NCBI GenBank assembly: GCA_019096065.1
Contig: JAGUCH010000002.1
Coordinates: 3,918,501-3,982,500, forward strand
Source: Paracyclopina nana
Lineage: Eukaryota > Arthropoda > Copepoda > Cyclopoida > Cyclopettidae
Length of the DNA stretch: 64,000 bases
Direction of reading: 5' to 3'
The notes below the pieces were generated by a model, which searched no databases, was not told where the DNA came from, and worked only from the letters and a program-made list of their open reading frames with translations. The translations under genes were made by a program, and so were the position numbers. Positions 34,823-45,679 of this stretch are shown piece by piece (positions within the stretch are counted from its first letter, which is position 1; each line of letters opens with the position of its first letter).

Positions 34823-34981
34823 TGTTGACATGCTGCCTCATTATTGTACACCTGCCGGTTTGTGCTGCTATTATTTCTTTATTAATTGCGCTTTCTTTCA
34901 AGCCGCAGAATTTTCAAAGTATACTTAGGGGGGCCCCCAAAATTTTGCGGCCGTCTTTTCGTTGTGCTGCTCATTCTTCTA

Positions 34982-37900
34982 CTATTCTGTGCTTGAAGCA
35001 CTGCTCGAATTTGTTGGTGTAGCAAAATCATCATTTTCAGAATCGCTCATTTCAGGCAGTGGCCTGAATTGTGGCATCGTGACCGTAGGCTGTGCTACCA
35101 GGGGTCTGTATGGCGGCATATTGATTGGTGCCAGCGGAGGTAGCTCTGGATCTGGTTGATCTGATTTTTGGCCTGAGCGTGATCTGGTTCTGGTTGCAGG
35201 AGATGATGCTCCATGGGCAACTTCAACTTCGGCCCCCAGGAAATCTGCTGTTTCTTGTTGCAGCATTTCCGCCTGGGTCCTATGTTTGCGGTACCGTGCT
35301 TCCCGAGGTGACGGTGCTGATACCGTTTCGTGGCCGATTGTTGGGAGCTCGATGTTGTTCTCACTGTCGCCTTCATCATCGGAAGGGAGCGCAACATCTT
35401 CAGCAAACTCATCACCTCGCATGGATAGATCTGCATTGGCTGGCGGCGGGTTGCCGGCATTGCCATCGTGGGCATCTTCCGCCGTTGCCCGGTACAATTT
35501 GAGCCTGTCGATCGAGACGACCTCGGACTTCTTTCGAATCCATGAGGGGTCAGGCAAGATCTCGAAGGTCACGTCGTTGACCTTCCTAAGTATGGTCCAG
35601 GGGCCTGACCAGAAGGTTTGGAGCTTCTTGGAGATGTGGCGGGCCACGGTGGGCGTGTACAGCCACACCTGTTGCCCCGGGACATACGTCGTTTTGTCCT
35701 TGTGGTAGGCCATCCTTTGTCGGTTGATCGATGTGGCCATGTTCTTTCGGGCCCATTCATGGGCTGCCTGGATTCGAGCCTTGAGGGCCTGGGCAACTTG
35801 CCCGGCCTCAGAGGCCTCTCTCAGAAGTGGTTGGGGGTCTCCAAACAGAAGGTCCAGTTGCGAGGTGGCAGGCCGCCCAAATAGCAGTTCATACGGGGCG
35901 TAGCCGGTCATGCGGCATTTGGTGGTGCGCATGATGAACAGGGCGACGGGCAGTACTTCCTTCCAGCGGGATGGTCGCCCGCAGACCAGTTTGGCCAGGA
36001 GGCCGTTGAGGTCCCGGTGGGCCCGTTCAACCCAGTTAGACTTAGGGTTGTAGGCCGGCGTGGTGGAGTGCCGGACACCTAGTGCTTTGGCTACTTGCTG
36101 GAACAGGGCGGCGGTGAAGTGGGGGCCCGGTCAGAATGGAGGTTCTCCATTAGCCCATATCGCGGGATGATCTCTGAGGTCAGGAACCTCACGGCGGTGT
36201 CAGCGCTGGCCGAGGCGCATGGGAAAGCCTCGATCCATCGGCTGAAGAGGTCGCGTACGGTGAAGAGGTACTGATGTCCGTCGACAGGGGGCTTGAGGGG
36301 CCCCACGTAGTCGATGGCGACCCTTTGCCAGGGATAGCCCGCCCGGTGAGAATGTAGTGAGTGTCGTTGGTCCGCGGTCTCCGGCTGATGTTTCTGGCAG
36401 GTGCGGCAGGTAGCCACGACCTCCGCGGCAACTCGGGTGGCGTTAGGCATGTAGAACCGGCGGGAGACCCGGTCAACAGTGGTGTCTCTGCCCTGATGGC
36501 CCATGGTTTCGTGAATGTGCCTCACTAGCCCTTCTTCCGAGGACCGAGGAACCACGACCAGGTGGCGAGCCTCTCGGCCTTGTCCTTCTTCCTTCTTGTA
36601 CCGAAGGAGGCCTTGATCATCCAGGTAGAGGCTGTCAAAGAGGCCCAGCAGGATCTTGCCTCGATGGGAGGCGGCCTCTTTGTGCTCAGGGCTCGGTCGG
36701 CTCTGCTGGCTGATCAGTCGCCGCACCAGTTGCAAATCCTCGTCCTCTGTTTGCCCCTGGATCCACTCGGCGGGGTTGGCCATGTCCAGGGCAGCCTCGG
36801 CCGAGGCTATCATCGCTTGGACGCCCGCGCAGCTCTCATTGGACACGTCCGTGCCCTCGGTGTCGGTGACGTGCTCGGCGCGACTCAGGGCGTCAGCGTT
36901 GGCGTGCTTGGTTCCGGCCCGGTGGACGACCTTGAAGTCAAACTGGCTGATGGTCTCCAACCACCGGGCAAGCATGCTACGGGGCTCCTCCATGGTGCGA
37001 ATCCATTGCAGAGCGGCATGGTCCGTGCGGAGGATGAAAGGCCGATATTGGAGGTAATACCGCCACTTGCGCAGCCAGATGATGACGGCAGCGAGTTCCC
37101 CTTGGGTGGCGGAGTAGTTAGCCTGGCTCCGTGTCAGCTTCTTGGCCCCAAAGAGGATGACTCGCTCCTTTCCCCCTTGTACTTGCGACAGGACGGCCCC
37201 CACGCACTGGTTGTCCCCGCTCCAGTCGGTGTCCAGGATGAATGGCTGCGGGCTCTCAAAATCGGGGAAAGCCAGGATGGGCGCCATGCACAGCCGCTTC
37301 TTGAGCTCCTCAAAAGCGGCAACGTATTCCAGCGAGGGTTCGAACTCGGCGGTATCGGGGACGTCTTCTTCCCGGCTGAGTTTGTCTGTCAAAGCCTTGG
37401 CGACCTTCTGGTAATCCTTGATGAAGGACCGGTAATAGCCGCACTTTCCCAGGAAGATGCGTAGCTGCCGCCGGGTCCGTGGCAGGGGCCACTTCTTGAC
37501 CACGTCGATGTACTCGGGGACCACAGAGAGGCCCTCAGGAGTGATGACGTGCCCCAGGTACGTGATGCGACGGCGGAACAGGTGGCATTTGGATGGTTGC
37601 AGTTTGAGGCCAGCCCGTTGGTGGGCGTCCAGTACCCGTTGCAGGTGGCCGAAGTGAGATTCTACATCGCGGCTGTGGATCAGCACATCGTCGAGGTATG
37701 GCAAGGCAATGTCGTATGGGATCCCTTCCAAGACCCGCTGGATGAGGCGCGCATACGTTCGGGGCGCGTTGGTGAGGCCAAACGGCATGTAGGCGAATGC
37801 GTACGTTGAGTGATTGGCTGCGAATGCTGTCTTCGATGTCCTCGGCCCTCACGGGAACGTGGTGAAAGGCTCCCGTCGTATCCAGGGTAGAGAATACTTG

Positions 37901-39205
37901 CGAGTGCGCCAGCCGATTGAGGTTATCCCGAATGTCGCCAATGGGATGCGTGTCGACGATGGTTACCTTGTTCAGTGCGCGGTAATCTACGCACCACCGG
38001 GTCTTCCCATTCTTCTTGGTGACCGGGACCAGCGGCGCGCACCAGGGCGACTGAATAGGGACGATGATGCCTTCCTGGAGCCATTTCTGGACTTGTTCTT
38101 CTAGCGACTTCTGCAAGTGCGGGTTGATGGGCCGCCGGCGGATGTTAATGGGCTGAGTACCCGGGATGATATCGATGCGGTGCTCGGCCAAGTCGGTTTG
38201 GCCCGAGGACCCATCGAGGCTGAAGGTGTCCTGGTATTGTAGCAGCAGGGCCAAGGTGCGAGCCTTTAGCTGAGGGGTGCTCAAGATGTCGTTGTTTTCT
38301 AGGTCGAATTCTTGAATGAAGATTTGGGCCATCTCGGCCGTGTACTGGCCCTGCGGCCGGGTTTGGGCCCCCTCGAGCTTGGCTACGTAGCTTCCAGCTG
38401 CTAGCTTGGCCACGGTGGGTACTCGCCTCAAGCCTTTCAACTTGCCCGTACCGGGTGTTGTTGTGGATAATGAGAGGCTCTGCGGCAGTCTTGATAACCC
38501 CGACAACGCAGTTGCCCTTTTCATCTGGTCGGATGAGGGCTCGCTGCCAGGGTGCAGCTCAGTGGCCTCCATGAAGTCCCCTGATCCTTCAACAATCCCA
38601 TCGATGTGCGGCGATCGGGTCCAGGTGGGGATTTTTGCGGGAATGGCGCAACAAGACATTGGCCCCACTGTGGTTTTACCCCGTATGTAGACGGCATGGA
38701 CGTTGATTGCGCGACTGTCATTTTCATTAAGTGTCCCCCCTGCCAACTTGATCATTCGTCCTCGAATGCGGAGCGAGTTGGCACTATGTAGCTGGTCGAT
38801 GTCGTGGGCCTTCATGAAGGGCCCTGACAGGTTGACGTCCATGGTGAGGTTAGCTATGACAGCTGGTCGAAATAGGAAAGGTTGCGGGTAGGTGCCAATG
38901 TGAAGCATCAATGGCTTTGGTACCTCGCCGAGTATTTCTAGAGATTGATTTTGGCCCGCTGTGTTGACAGTTTCTCCTATCAGGGGCGCAAGTTGAGCTT
39001 TTGTGAACCCTAATTTGGTTGCAAGCGTGGAGGAGATGACCGACCTCCACGTATTACCGCTGTCGATGAGTGCTCTTGATTTGACGTTGTTGAGGCGTAT
39101 TGGAACTTCAGATACGTATGATTTATTAATGTTGGAAATATGGGCGAGGAATGATCGGGCCTTGTCAGATGTGAACGTGTTTGGTGAGGTGATGGATGGT
39201 TCCAT
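34982..39205 (-). pseudogene. pol: pol polyprotein with two frame breaks
   Basis: Minus strand, starting at ATG 39205, 15 nt below the gag stop. Part 1 (39205 to about 37830) has an aspartic protease with the DSG active site and the start of reverse transcriptase. Part 2 (about 37830 to 36115) holds the YLDD catalytic box, RNase H (DTDWSG) and the zinc-binding head and first catalytic Asp of integrase, ending just after the second Asp. Part 3 (about 36115 to 34982) has the integrase catalytic Glu and a C-terminal module (SGPWTILRKV), then a disordered tail. The breaks are single-base frame changes, one in a G/C run near 36115. Order of domains places it in Ty3/gypsy (Metaviridae). Confidence 0.85.
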
Positions 39206-39219
39206 TGATGGCCGGTCCC

Positions 39220-40270
39220 TTAGGACCGGCTGGCTCCGTTTTTTGGCGCCTCCCAGGTGTAGGCGTCCACGGGGGCACTGGCCACATGTGCGATGGCCGC
39301 GTTGCGATATTTATTATATTCTTGGGGCGAGACCGGCGGGGCGGCGTGGTATGGATTGTTATTGCCACGCCCGCGGCCGCCACGTCCCCGGCCCCGGAAT
39401 CCTCCTCGCCCTCGTTGGCTGTTTGGGCGTTGGTTGGTGCATTGAGCCTTGAGATGGCCGTAGCCGCCGCAACCGTAGCATCTCATGTTAGCCTTGTCAC
39501 CTAGAGCGGCGATGATCTTGGCGACGTCGGGTTGGTCTGGGGTGCCCTCTTGGGTGATTTGCATGATGCCCCCTTGCCCCAGGGGGTTGGCCTTGCCGCC
39601 GGCTAATCCTACCAGGCACTCCTTGGAGGATGCATTGGAAGCGGCCTCCGTCAGCGTATCATATTTGCTGGCGATTACCAGCCAGCGTGTCTGGGGGTCC
39701 CGCAGATTGATAGTGAACTTCCTAATGACCTCTGGATCCTTGTCGACCTTGGCGCACCGCGGTGCATCATTGGCGAAAGCCCTCAGGTAGAGCGACTTGA
39801 GGCGTGCCGCCCAGGTCATTACGGATTCATGGGGACCCTGCGCGGCGGTGTCGTATGCCACCCTGGCGGCCTCTTGGGCCGACTCGTCCACAAAGGCCTT
39901 CTCAAGGTCGTCGAGGTAGTGCTTGTAGGTGTACGTATTATCGCCCGACTTCTTGTCGATGGAGTTGATCATTTCCAACGCAAGGCCGACAATAGATGCC
40001 TTGATCAGCATCTTCTTGGTGACTTCAGGCTCTATCGAGTCCTCGAATTGGGACTCGATGTGCATCCGCCATTGCTGGAAGGAGCGGCTGTCTGTCTCGC
40101 GGAGCAGTTGGAGTTGTTGAGGCCGACGCTGAACAGCAGCGTTGGCTCTCATTTGGCGGTTGACCTCAAGGGCCACTGCAGCAGCTATATCTTGTGGTGG
40201 CTGGGCCTATGCGTGGGGGAGAAGAGTGAGCTTTCGGTCTTTTGTGAGAATGTGCTATTATAATTACCAT
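39220..40270 (-). CDS. gag: gag-like protein with CCHC zinc knuckle
   Basis: An open frame on the minus strand from 40206 to a stop at 39220 encodes an about 320-residue Gag with a single zinc knuckle (CYGCGGYGHLKAQC) and a Gly/Arg-rich stretch behind it, as in Ty3/gypsy nucleocapsids. The frame has no upstream ATG: an in-frame TAG sits just above it. A 61-nt GT-AG intron (40207-40267) would connect it to an ATG in strong context at 40268-40270. Without that intron the first usable Met lies at about 40155. The pol frame follows at once in another frame. Confidence 0.75.
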
Positions 40271-40632
40271 GGTGGTCTACGATTCAACAATGAAGTGAGT
40301 TGTGATTACTGTTAACTGGGGGAAAGCCCGAAAGGAACTGATGGCTATTCCCCACCAGCGCGGTCTTATATATCCGCCAACGCGCTCGCAGGTCACTGCA
40401 GAGGGTTGTGGCGTGACATTTATTGATTGTTTACTGACCACCGAAAATGCCACGCTGGTGTCACATTTCTCATTATCGTTTATTTGACCGTGACCCGCAC
40501 GTGGTGACCAGCTTTAGCTTCAGTGGAATCCTGATAGCTCGCAGCTGTTGATCCGCTACCGGTCATGTGGTCACCACGCGGTCATGAGCTTCTATCCTCC
40601 TTCTCCACCCCTTTATTTGTACATTGTCATGG

Positions 40633-40840
40633 GGTGGCCGGCTCCAGCATTCACTGAAATCCAAATGATTTGCGACTGGTGTTAGCAGCCCCGACCATTC
40701 GGCCATTGTCCCCCCATAACAATTACTCTTTGATCACCTGCAGTTGGAATTTGCCCGTGAGTTGACCGGCCCTAGCTTAACTAGGATCTACAATGATTTG
40801 CACCAGCGTTGGCCGGGCTGACCATTCGGCCGCTGGCTCT
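40633..40840 (-). repeat. Imperfect tandem repeat in the retroelement leader
   Basis: Two units of about 78 bp (40633-40710 and 40763-40840) share the core ATGATTTGC and the closing GACCATTCGGCC with diverged sequence between. They lie in the untranslated leader between 5' LTR and gag. Function unknown; packaging or internal promoter elements are possible. Confidence 0.5.
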
Positions 40841-41178
40841 CACGGACAATCCCTTTGATTGTTATTTGATAGCTTTTTGATTGTTTGCAGCTGCAGCTAT
40901 TGCAGAGTGATCTTTGCCCTTTTGCTCTGGTCTGAGCTTCACATTTTTACATTTTTAGCCACCACTATTTTACTTTTTATAGTCAACTGCCTTTTATGCT
41001 CTCAGCATTAATCTCTCTTTACTTCGTGGCTTGCACGTAGGTTCATGTTCTGGCAGTTGACTTGAGCATGATATTATTTGAGCAGCACTATTATCCCTTT
41101 TGTACTTATTGTGTATACTTAGCAGTTATAGCTTCCGGCAGGATGTACTTAATGGGTAGTGGAGTGATGAAATCACAG

Positions 41179-41196
41179 GTCCAACGACCCGCGCCA
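41179..41196 (-). promoter_or_regulatory. Candidate primer binding site
   Basis: Two bases inside the 5' LTR the minus strand reads TGGCGCGGGTCGTTGGAC, starting with the TGG that pairs with a tRNA CCA end. The primer would end in CGACCCGCGCCA. I cannot name the tRNA with confidence. Confidence 0.55.
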
Positions 41197-41198
41197 TC

Positions 41199-41443
41199 TG
41201 TAGTAGGTCGAGATATACTACTGTGACTTATCAAGCCACTACTCGTATCTAGGCTACGTCAAGCGGGGACGGGCCTGGAGGCTAGCAGAGGTCAGTCTTT
41301 GGGCCGCAGACAACACGTGTCAATGCGGTGAATTTATTTCCTTTACTGATGATCACACTATACTACTCGTTATACTACCGCGCGCCCGAGGCGAGCGCGC
41401 GCAGCGAGCGGTCGACCCGTAGGCCGACACGCTCCCTGCTACA
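41199..41443 (-). repeat. 5' LTR
   Basis: Same 245 bp as 32205-32449 apart from one base. Followed on its outer side by the target duplicate AATA and channel exon 3. Confidence 0.93.
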
Positions 41444-42802
41444 AATAGAAGGATCAGCTGAAACCTTGAGCCAGCCCCCAGCCCAGTGATGGGCTTGAAA
41501 GTTTCCGAGTCATCAATGAGACCGTGGTTGAAAATTCTATCATAAGCTAGCATTGTCCCGGACTCATGATAAATGGATTTCACGTGTGGAGCATTGTAAG
41601 AAGAGCATACTCCCATGCTGGTGAACATAACCCTGGTCAATGAAGGGTTACAAAACCAAGCCAATTCATCGCCAGGCAACTGGCAGACAGGAATCAACTC
41701 TGGTGGCACAATTGGGTAGGGTAGATTAGCAGGCAGCCCCAGATATTCAGCCAAAGCTGAGTGTCCTGTTTTTTTCTGAGAAAAAGCATAATTCATGCTC
41801 AGCAGGGTCAAATCTATATTTTGGCCAGAAATGGCGCCCAAAACTCCACAGCACTCATGTGGAGGATCAGTGAGGCATGGATTGGGACTCAGGCTGTTTT
41901 CAATCTCTGCCAATCCATAGATTTCATTCCAGTGTTTCCATTTATATGAGTAGTCTTCTCTGACTTCTATGTCAGAGCAAGGTCCTCCCTCCAAAATGCT
42001 GTCAAGGTAGGGCTGATTCAGGTTAGATGAGCTCTTGCTGGTTGTTGTGATGCAAGGTATAATCATGGGATTCAGTTTTCCACTTTCGTCCCCAAATAGC
42101 TTTGCAATGGAGCTGAAGATATCTTGTAGCAATTCATAATTTTCCTCAGTTTCCATCAGCTTGAAAGCAGCCATGTTGACAAGTTGGCTCATGGACAAAT
42201 TGGCAAATGGAGTATCTAGAACTCAACTATTTGAAATGTTTTCATTATCAAGGAAGATTTGAAAGTACCTTCATGAAGGGCAAGTTTTGCAGCAGAGAGC
42301 AAGTTTTGTCTGTGCTCCTTATAGAATTCACATTCGGGTGGTTTGTCAGAGGAGCTCAAATTGTCTTGAAAGCATGCAAAATCAATCATGTCCAGAGCAG
42401 TGTCCACAATTCTCCACTCATTGAAAGTTTTCTTATCTTGATTAGCACACACAGTCACAGTGGGAAAAGGTACATTCCACAAAGGATACGCCACTGAATC
42501 TACTTGAGTCATCACAGGATTTTCATCCCAAGACGCGAAAGCAGCCTTGTCATAAAACAAAAAAGCAGTCACAGTAAGCTATGATATAACTTATAGTTGT
42601 GTACCCAAATTATGACAATTCCTAGGGCAAAAAAGATGCAAACGATAAGAAACCATAAGATGTTCTCCATTAACTTCAACTGAGGCTCTACACAATATCT
42701 GCAGCCATGCACAGTTGTATTGCTCATGTAATTGACAGCAATGTCAGCGTTAGATTTTTTCGAAGCTTTGAACATGTTGGAGCCTTTTTTTACACTAGAC
42801 AA

Positions 42803-43296
42803 TATTGAGTAATTTTGGCGTTAGCTAGGGAATTTGCCTAGAAAAAAGGTAATTACTATTGTAAAACGTTTTTGTGACAAAAAATGACTGCCTTTCATGT
42901 GAAAAAAGGATGACCGATCAGCACTTTTAAATGTATTCAGAAGCCAAAAAATTCCACTAAAGATAACCCATAAATCAAATACAAATTGAGCGTGCGAGCC
43001 TTACTTCCACACGGTTTCATGTGCTTACCTAATTCAAATTGGGGAATTATAAGGCTTATTGGCAAAAGCGTTATTTTTATGAATTAAGACATATGATTTT
43101 CCAATAGAGTCGTGCCCTATTTTCATCGACTATCTAATGGGTGTTATCTGTTAATAACTTTTGTTTTTTATTAGCACCAATTCGTTTCTTTGACTTATTA
43201 ATACAATTAATATATGAATAGGGTTCTTCTTCTTTTGAGATGGTAAGGCACAGTTATGAAAGCATGCATTCTTTACATATTTTGTCATTTGTTGAG
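42803..43296. other. Intergenic region
   Basis: AT-rich stretch between the 5' end of the DEG/ENaC gene and the 3' end of PINCH, both on the minus strand. A 3' splice site (TTGTCTAG) in front of the channel's first coding exon hints at an upstream noncoding exon here. Nothing else is supported. Confidence 0.4.
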
Positions 43297-45423
43297 TTAC
43301 TTGACCATTTGGGTGTTTCCTTGATCTCTGGCAGCTTCGTTTTCGTGGTACTTTTTCAGGCGAAGCCTCAACTCTCGTGGATATCTGTCATAGCATTTTT
43401 TGCACACTGGCTTCAGGTCAACCTCATAGAATTTGGTTTTGACTGTCATCTTTTGGTCGCAAGAAGAGCAAGCAAAATGGTTCACGCACCTAGAACAGAA
43501 ACAGCATGAATTGTTCGTGAGTAGACTTTTAATTATGCAATTATATTTACCAAGCTTTGTTGAGTGCAGTGAATACATCCCCTTGAATGACTTGATTGCA
43601 AACGTAGCACAAATTTCCAAAAAGTTGGTGGTAATGAGTTTCACAATAAGCCAGGCCTTTCCTCTCGTAATGGCGATTGCCATGGAATGGCTTCTCGCAT
43701 TTGGCGCATACGAAATGCTCCACATGCCAATGTTTCCCTATAGCAAAATTCGGTCAAACACTGTATGAAAAAAAGCCTTAATTATTACCTAGAGCAGTCA
43801 CAACTCTCTCTTCTATTGGACGCCTGCAGGCCCCACAAATGGGAATTCCCATTTTGAAATGGCACCGTAAGCAGTACAGTTCATTCTACGAACAAAATGC
43901 TGTATTGTTTGTACTGAAATATAGAAAATGAGATACCAATTCGTTGGCAGTGTATCCAGGCCTGGTTTTCACTTCGATGGCACTTGATGTCAACTCCTTG
44001 CTGCAACCAGTGCAATTGAAGTGGTATGGATGGTACACCTCTCCTCTAAACCTCAACGGCTCTCCATCAATTACAGATCTGTTTTGTCATAGTGATTACA
44101 CAAAGTATTAGCCATGTTTCCCTGTAAAGCAGTACCTGCACTTTTGGCACATGTATTTGCCCTCTGCTGTGGCTTTCACTTTGTCGTTGCATTCATGGCA
44201 CAAAGCTCGACCCTGGTTTTTGATGAAACCCAAATCTGCCAATTCTTTATGGCACATTTCGCAGGTGAAGCAGTTGGGATGCCAAGAGGACATCATGGCC
44301 TTAATGACTCGGCCAACAATGAATTCACCTGCAGTAACATGGCAAAAGTAAAAATTGGCAATAATTGCAATTTTTTGTGAGTCTGTACCGCATTTTCCAC
44401 AGCAGGGAGCAAACAGGACATGGAAGTCATGCTCGCAATATTTCCTCCCTTCGAACTCGTAAAACACTCCATCAGGAAAGGGACGGAAGCATTGGGCACA
44501 TCTGCAAAATAATAAGAAATTTGTAGGTCATTTGTGGTACGTTATTTTTTTTTTACTTACACGAAACACTCTGGATGATACAGCTCTCCATCAGAGTTGA
44601 CAATTTTCGCCTTGGGCTCAAAGCCATTGTCACATCTGGCACATGTCATGCTTTCCATGTTGACAATACTGAAATACAATAAATTCATTATTTATGGATA
44701 ATTCAAGTTGTACTTTTAGAAAGCTAGCGCTTTGAATCATTACCTCGACGGTGAGAGAACTGCAAACTTTTGGTCAAAAGTTCTATTTGCCTGCAATATC
44801 TTTTCAGGAATGACTGAAGGAACTTTAGGTTTGGTGCCATTTTGCCCTGCTGATGCATTTATTTTGGGTGGCTTTAAAATTTTACTTGGGTGAGCATAAA
44901 TCTCAGCACCACCACCTTCTTTTTGCACTGTGTAGTGGTCAAAACTTGGAGGCTTTTCATTGGGAGGCTCAGGAAATTTGAGCACTTCCAATGGTGATCT
45001 TTTATTCATGCTGCTGCTGTCCTCCTCAATTTCTGGTGTTGTAGCCTCATTTATAATGTAGTTTTTTGCAAGTAAAGGGAATTTTCTTGGTGGGCCAAAA
45101 CTCAGCACTTTATTATGAGGAGACTTCGGCTCTGCATGAAGAATGGTAACACTAGTAGACCTTGGAAAGTCATACTCTTGCTGAGCTATACACACATCCC
45201 AGGTGAATTTCAAAGACTTTTCAAGTTTTCCATGCAATAAAATATTTTGTTGTAAATAATTTGAATGTGCAACCGGAAATGATTAACAGATATGTAACTC
45301 TTGTTAAGTAGAAAAAAGTCGTTGAAATTCACCATCTGGAGGTTCACTTTTGACTGTGTTACTACTAGGAGCAACACTGTAAATAGTTTCTTCACTGCTG
45401 CAATTTTTGTTTACATTCTCCAT
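43297..45423 (-). CDS. PINCH (LIMS) family protein, five LIM domains
   Basis: Nine exons (45333-45423, 44744-45185, 44561-44668, 44389-44501, 44136-44328, 43937-44078, 43789-43885, 43551-43737, 43297-43489) give 521 aa. Five LIM domains follow each other with the Cys/His spacing of PINCH: LIM1 starts [19 protein letters not shown] and contains [23 protein letters not shown]5 ends [25 protein letters not shown] binds integrin-linked kinase through LIM1 and, with parvin, anchors integrins to actin (Drosophila steamer duck, worm unc-97). Unusual here is an N-terminal extension of about 180 residues, Pro/Ser-rich, before LIM1; the common isoforms begin almost at LIM1. The first start at 45423 follows an AG, so more 5' exons are possible. 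Confidence 0.9.
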
Positions 45424-45597
45424 TGCTTACAATTTTTACTCTATTTTAGCATTTGCTTCCACCAAAACAAACTGTGTGTAAGCTATGATAAAGCCCTCAG
45501 TTCTTATCAGTTCTCAAATACAGATACTCACGGCAATAATCAATCAGATTTGCCATGAACTTAGAAAATAGGAGTTCATGTCAAAAAAGTGTCTTAC

Positions 45598-45679
45598 CCT
45601 GGAAATGGTGGCATCCTTCTGTCACTGTATCCAAGACAAGGTCAATTTCAGGAGCCTTTGGCTGAAATTGGGAATCTTG
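45598..45679 (-). CDS. Possible upstream coding exon of PINCH
   Basis: Between an acceptor (TTTGCAG) and a donor (GTAAGA) lies an open 82-nt exon encoding an acidic segment (APEIDLVLDTVTEGCHHFQ). It ends in phase 1, and the exon holding the PINCH ATG can be entered in phase 1 through an AG two bases above that ATG. A longer N-terminus is therefore possible. No start codon for it was found. Confidence 0.4.

Larger units (their letters stand above)
32205..41443 (-). mobile_element. Ty3/gypsy-type LTR retroelement with env
   Basis: About 9.2 kb, read on the minus strand: 5' LTR 41199-41443, leader, gag, pol, env, 3' LTR 32205-32449. LTRs start TG, end CA and are 245 bp each with one visible difference (C at about 32371, A at the matching place near 41365). 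The target duplication is AATA (32201-32204 and 41444-41447). Pol order is protease, reverse transcriptase, RNase H, integrase, which is the Ty3/gypsy order. The internal DNA is conspicuously GC-rich against an AT-rich host. Frame breaks lie in pol (two) and env (one). It interrupts exon 3 of the DEG/ENaC gene in the same orientation. Confidence 0.93.
27266..42775 (-). pseudogene. DEG/ENaC (pickpocket-type) channel gene split by two transposons
   Basis: Exon 1 is 42605-42775, exon 2 is 42269-42545, and exon 3 starts at 42215 and ends at 27471 but is interrupted twice. Exon 4 is 27266-27414. TM1 lies in exon 1 (ILWFLIVCIFFALGIVIIW), followed by DENPV and YPLWNVPFPTVTVC, typical of pickpocket subunits. 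The Cys-rich extracellular region follows, and exon 4 encodes the TM2 signature GGNLGLFTGMSLLSMVEIIF. Exon 3 is cut at 41443/32205 by an LTR element (4-bp duplication AATA) and at 31493/27561 by a Harbinger element (3-bp duplication AAT). Taking both out, with one copy of each duplication, leaves an open frame of 720 codons with no other lesion that I can see. The start is uncertain (a TTG precedes; a 5' exon may exist). As assembled the gene cannot make a full sodium channel subunit. Confidence 0.88.

Noticed and set aside
32621-39504. Many long plus-strand frames in this interval, such as 33335-33835, 36562-37464 and 39003-39452
   Set aside because: They lie antisense to env, pol and gag. 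GC-rich DNA has few stops, and their translations show no domain, whereas the minus strand shows protease, reverse transcriptase, integrase and zinc knuckle.
41353-42198. DEG/ENaC frame continuing to 41353 as a natural C-terminus
   Set aside because: The last 30 codons lie inside the LTR. The true exon resumes beyond the element at 32204.
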